The notes beneath the pieces are model-generated. The model made no database searches, was not told the origin of the DNA, and worked only from the letters and a program-made list of their open reading frames with translations. Shown piece after piece: positions 62,226 to 64,000 of a stretch of DNA of 64,000 bases. Every line of letters starts with the position of its first letter. Within the stretch, counting starts at the first letter, position 1. The position numbers were made by a program, and so were the translations under genes. Source of the DNA: Clostridia bacterium (GTDB taxonomy: Bacteria; Bacillota; Clostridia; UBA1381); the NCBI GenBank assembly GCA_017621875.1, contig JAGASE010000017.1, positions 22,752 through 86,751 on the forward strand, read 5' to 3'.

Positions 62226-62384
62226 ATGAAAAAGTATGTATGCAATGCTTGCGGTTGGATTTATGACGAAGCAGCAGGGGATGCGGATCTTGGCATTGAG
62301 CCGGGAACAAAATTCGAGGATCTGCCGGAGGATTTTAAATGCCCTCTTTGCGGAGTTGGCAAGAAAATGTTTTCTGAAGAATAA
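62226..62384 (+). CDS. Rubredoxin
   Basis: 52-residue electron carrier holding one iron with Cys6, Cys9 (CNACG), Cys39 and Cys42 (CPLCG). The aromatic Tyr4, Trp11, Tyr13 and the [11 protein letters not shown] loop are classic. TGGAGGTG lies five bases before ATG 62226. It is the natural donor to the FprA protein encoded just upstream; together they form a ferredoxin/NADH to rubredoxin to O2 chain. Overlapping longer frames are not genes. Confidence 0.95.
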   Translation: MKKYVCNACGWIYDEAAGDADLGIEPGTKFEDLPEDFKCPLCGVGKKMFSEE

Positions 62385-62390
62385 CAAGAG

Positions 62391-62435
62391 TTCCCGCCTT
62401 AGGTGCATTACTGAGTGCGGGAATTTTTGCGTAAT
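62391..62435 (+). terminator. Probable terminator after rubredoxin
   Basis: Arms TTCCCGC and GCGGGAA with a 22-base, partly paired interior, ending in T5. Confidence 0.6.
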
Positions 62436-62511
62436 AATAAATGTGATAATGCCCATTGCCTTTGTGAGGAGTGCGGCGAAGGAACTTTTTTATGTCAAAA
62501 AGGAGCTTTTT

Positions 62512-63264
62512 ATGGAAATGGTATTACTTACGGCACTGGGAGTTGGCGGAGCAACCGTAATCGGTGCATTAATAGGATTCATATTTAAGAAAATGTCGCA
62601 TGAATTTTCTGACATTATTCTTTCCTTTGCTGCAGGCGTTATGCTTGCGGCTGCTGTGCTTGGTCTTATTATGCCGTCCTTGGAATATGGCGGAAAATTG
62701 GGTCTTGTAACCACAGTTGCCGGAATATTTGCCGGAGCGGTATGCCTCAACCTCATAGATAAATTAGTGCCGCATCTGCATAAGCTGGTAGGTACTGATA
62801 TTGAGCCGCATAACAATAAAAACTTAAGTAAGGTACTGCTGTTTGTTATGGCTATTGCTATACATAATTTGCCTGAAGGTATTGCAGCAGGAGTGGGATT
62901 TGGATCGGGAGATGTCTCACGTGCATTTATAATAGCCGGAGGTATCGCACTGCAGAATATCCCTGAGGGCATGGTGATTATCGCTCCTATGCTTGCCGCA
63001 GGTGTTACGCCTCGGAAAACCTTTGTGTGTGCTATGATTACGGGACTTGTTGAGGTGGTAGGAACACTGATAGGCTATTTTGCAGTAAGCGTTGCGTCTG
63101 CGATTCTTCCGTTTGCACTGAGCTTTGCAGGCGGCACTATGCTTTACGTCGTAAGCGATGAAATGATTCCCGAAACTCATGCACACGGAAACGAGAATGG
63201 TGCAACCTATGCACTTCTTGTCGGTTTTGTGGTTATGCTTATTTGCGATGTGCTGCTGGGGTGA
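62512..63264 (+). CDS. ZIP family metal transporter
   Basis: 250-residue membrane protein with about eight helices. The metal-path motifs HNLPEGIAAGVG and IALQNIPEGM (helices IV and V) are intact, with a His-containing loop (HLHKLVGTDIEPHNN). ZIP proteins move zinc, iron or manganese into the cytoplasm. ATG 62512 follows AAGGAG by seven bases; the longer frame from 62236 overlaps rubredoxin in another phase and is rejected. It lies downstream of the flavodiiron group and could supply metal, but cotranscription is uncertain given the hairpin. Confidence 0.9.
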   Translation: MEMVLLTALGVGGATVIGALIGFIFKKMSHEFSDIILSFAAGVMLAAAVLGLIMPSLEYGGKLGLVTTVAGIFAGAVCLNLIDKLVPHLHKLVGTDIEPHNNKNLSKVLLFVMAIAIHNLPEGIAAGVGFGSGDVSRAFIIAGGIALQNIPEGMVIIAPMLAAGVTPRKTFVCAMITGLVEVVGTLIGYFAVSVASAILPFALSFAGGTMLYVVSDEMIPETHAHGNENGATYALLVGFVVMLICDVLLG

Positions 63265-63359
63265 TACAGTAGTTGGCTTCTGAAAAATGTTAAGCTAAAG
63301 CATTAATTCATGAGGTGTGAAATGTTGTTTTGCCACCTGCTTTAATGTTACTTTACGTA

Positions 63360-63388
63360 TTGACAATATTTTGTTAAATTGGTATAAT
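63360..63388 (+). promoter_or_regulatory. Promoter of the PhnP-like gene
   Basis: Perfect -35 TTGACA (63360-63365), 17 bp spacer, -10 TATAAT (63383-63388). The 63265-63359 stretch holds nothing else of note. Confidence 0.9.
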
Positions 63389-63425
63389 AATCTGCAGGAT
63401 TTATAGATTTTTGGAGGAATTTTTT

Positions 63426-64000
63426 ATGAAATATAAATATTTCGGTACGGCAGCGGCAGAGGGAATACCTGCACTTTGGTGTAACTGCAGTGTGTGCGAG
63501 AAAGCAAGAAAAAAAGGCGGCAGAAATATTATGTCAAGAAGTCAGCAGCTTGTTGACGATAAACTGCTCATTGATTTTTCGGCAGATACCTTTATGCATA
63601 CAATAAAAGGCTTACCGCTTACAGACATTCGTACCTGTATAATAACGCATAATCATGACGACCATCTATATCCGATGGATTTTCTGACAAGATATGCAGA
63701 TTTTGCATATCCCAAGGACGAAGTTCCTTTTGATATCTATATGACGGAACCTGCATATGATAATTTGAAGACTTCAATGCCGGACTGGGCTGTAAATAGA
63801 ACGCCTGACCGTATTCATATGCATAAAATAGAAATGTTTAAAAGCTTTGAGGCAGAGGAATATAAAATAACTCCGCTGAAGGCTAATCACGATCCTAATG
63901 CGGGAAGTGTGATTTATCTTATAGAAAAAGACGGAAAATGCATACTTCATGCACATGACACGGGATATTTCCTTGATGAAACGTGGGAATTTCTTGAAAA
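63426..64000 (+). CDS. MBL-fold metallohydrolase, PhnP-like (3' truncated)
   Basis: At least 191 residues, cut by the window edge. The metallo-beta-lactamase motif THNHDDH is near residue 77, and an N-terminal Cys set CNCSVC at about residues 19-24 is like the zinc site of PhnP-type phosphodiesterases. A later His, HAHDTG, fits the third metal motif. The family cleaves cyclic phosphates or other phosphodiesters; the substrate here is unknown. GGAGG lies eight bases before ATG 63426. Confidence 0.85.
   Translation, partial: MKYKYFGTAAAEGIPALWCNCSVCEKARKKGGRNIMSRSQQLVDDKLLIDFSADTFMHTIKGLPLTDIRTCIITHNHDDHLYPMDFLTRYADFAYPKDEVPFDIYMTEPAYDNLKTSMPDWAVNRTPDRIHMHKIEMFKSFEAEEYKITPLKANHDPNAGSVIYLIEKDGKCILHAHDTGYFLDETWEFLE

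Noticed and set aside
62490..62972. 160-codon minus-strand frame
   Set aside because: Antisense shadow of the ZIP transporter gene, which has clear family motifs.
1..64000. CRISPR array
   Set aside because: No regularly spaced short repeats were seen anywhere.

Overview
The window looks like the chromosome of an anaerobic, probably gut-dwelling member of the Bacillota, class Clostridia. The case rests on strong AGGAGG-type ribosome binding sites, many TTGACA/TATAAT promoters with 16-17 bp spacers, and gene families typical of that group: TmcAL, ComF, YtrA-type GntR, heterodimeric ABC exporter, S-layer-homology (SLH) proteins, flavodiiron protein plus rubredoxin, and a bile salt hydrolase very close to the clostridial type. 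I cannot name the species from sequence alone.

Layout. 1-3.9 kb: polyamine importer potABCD (potA cut by the window edge) and a one-domain O6-alkylguanine-DNA alkyltransferase. 4.1-8.8 kb: tRNA-Glu(CTC), manganese catalase and a heterodimeric ABC exporter. 8.9-12.3 kb, minus strand: a YtrA-like regulator with an ABC-2 transporter. 12.6-14.4 kb: GTP-dependent PEP carboxykinase. 14.5-21.3 kb: a DeoR regulator divergent from a glycerol-phosphate operon (GlpA-like and GlpB-like flavoproteins, a DUF1667 protein, glycerophosphodiesterase, HAD phosphatase, sn-glycerol-1-phosphate dehydrogenase). 21.4-24.6 kb: bile salt hydrolase, aldose-1-epimerase-like protein, RibU-like ECF S component, ComF.

24.7-44.7 kb is a Gram-positive glycan-use locus. 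A GH127 enzyme and an AraC regulator share one divergent promoter. A long operon of about 14 kb follows: a secreted GH99-like enzyme, two large SLH-containing surface proteins, a three-gene oligosaccharide ABC importer, an ADP-ribosylglycohydrolase-fold protein and an SGNH esterase. A polysaccharide deacetylase with its own promoter and a GH65 phosphorylase/hydrolase close the locus. The implied flow is capture and cutting at the surface, import, then intracellular trimming; the actual glycan cannot be read from the sequence.

44.9-56.4 kb is mostly housekeeping: MATE efflux, PflX-like radical SAM protein, methionine-gamma-lyase-like enzyme coupled to a metal exporter, TmcAL, IscS/IscU, MltG, ObgE, a DnaQ-like exonuclease. 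56.4-59.5 kb is accessory DNA attached to tmRNA: a PD-(D/E)XK-family gene lies between two copies of the ssrA 3' end plus terminator, followed by an XRE regulator, small unknown genes and a gene-free, strongly folded repeat region. 59.5-63.3 kb is an oxidative/nitrosative stress group (Crp/Fnr regulator, ferredoxin-like protein, flavodiiron protein, rubredoxin, ZIP transporter). A PhnP-like metallohydrolase runs off the right edge.

The strongest candidates for something undescribed are the ssrA-flanked cassette (56.7-58.1 kb), the folded repeat region (59.19-59.48 kb), and the SLH-protein glycan operon with its shared palindromic divergent promoter.
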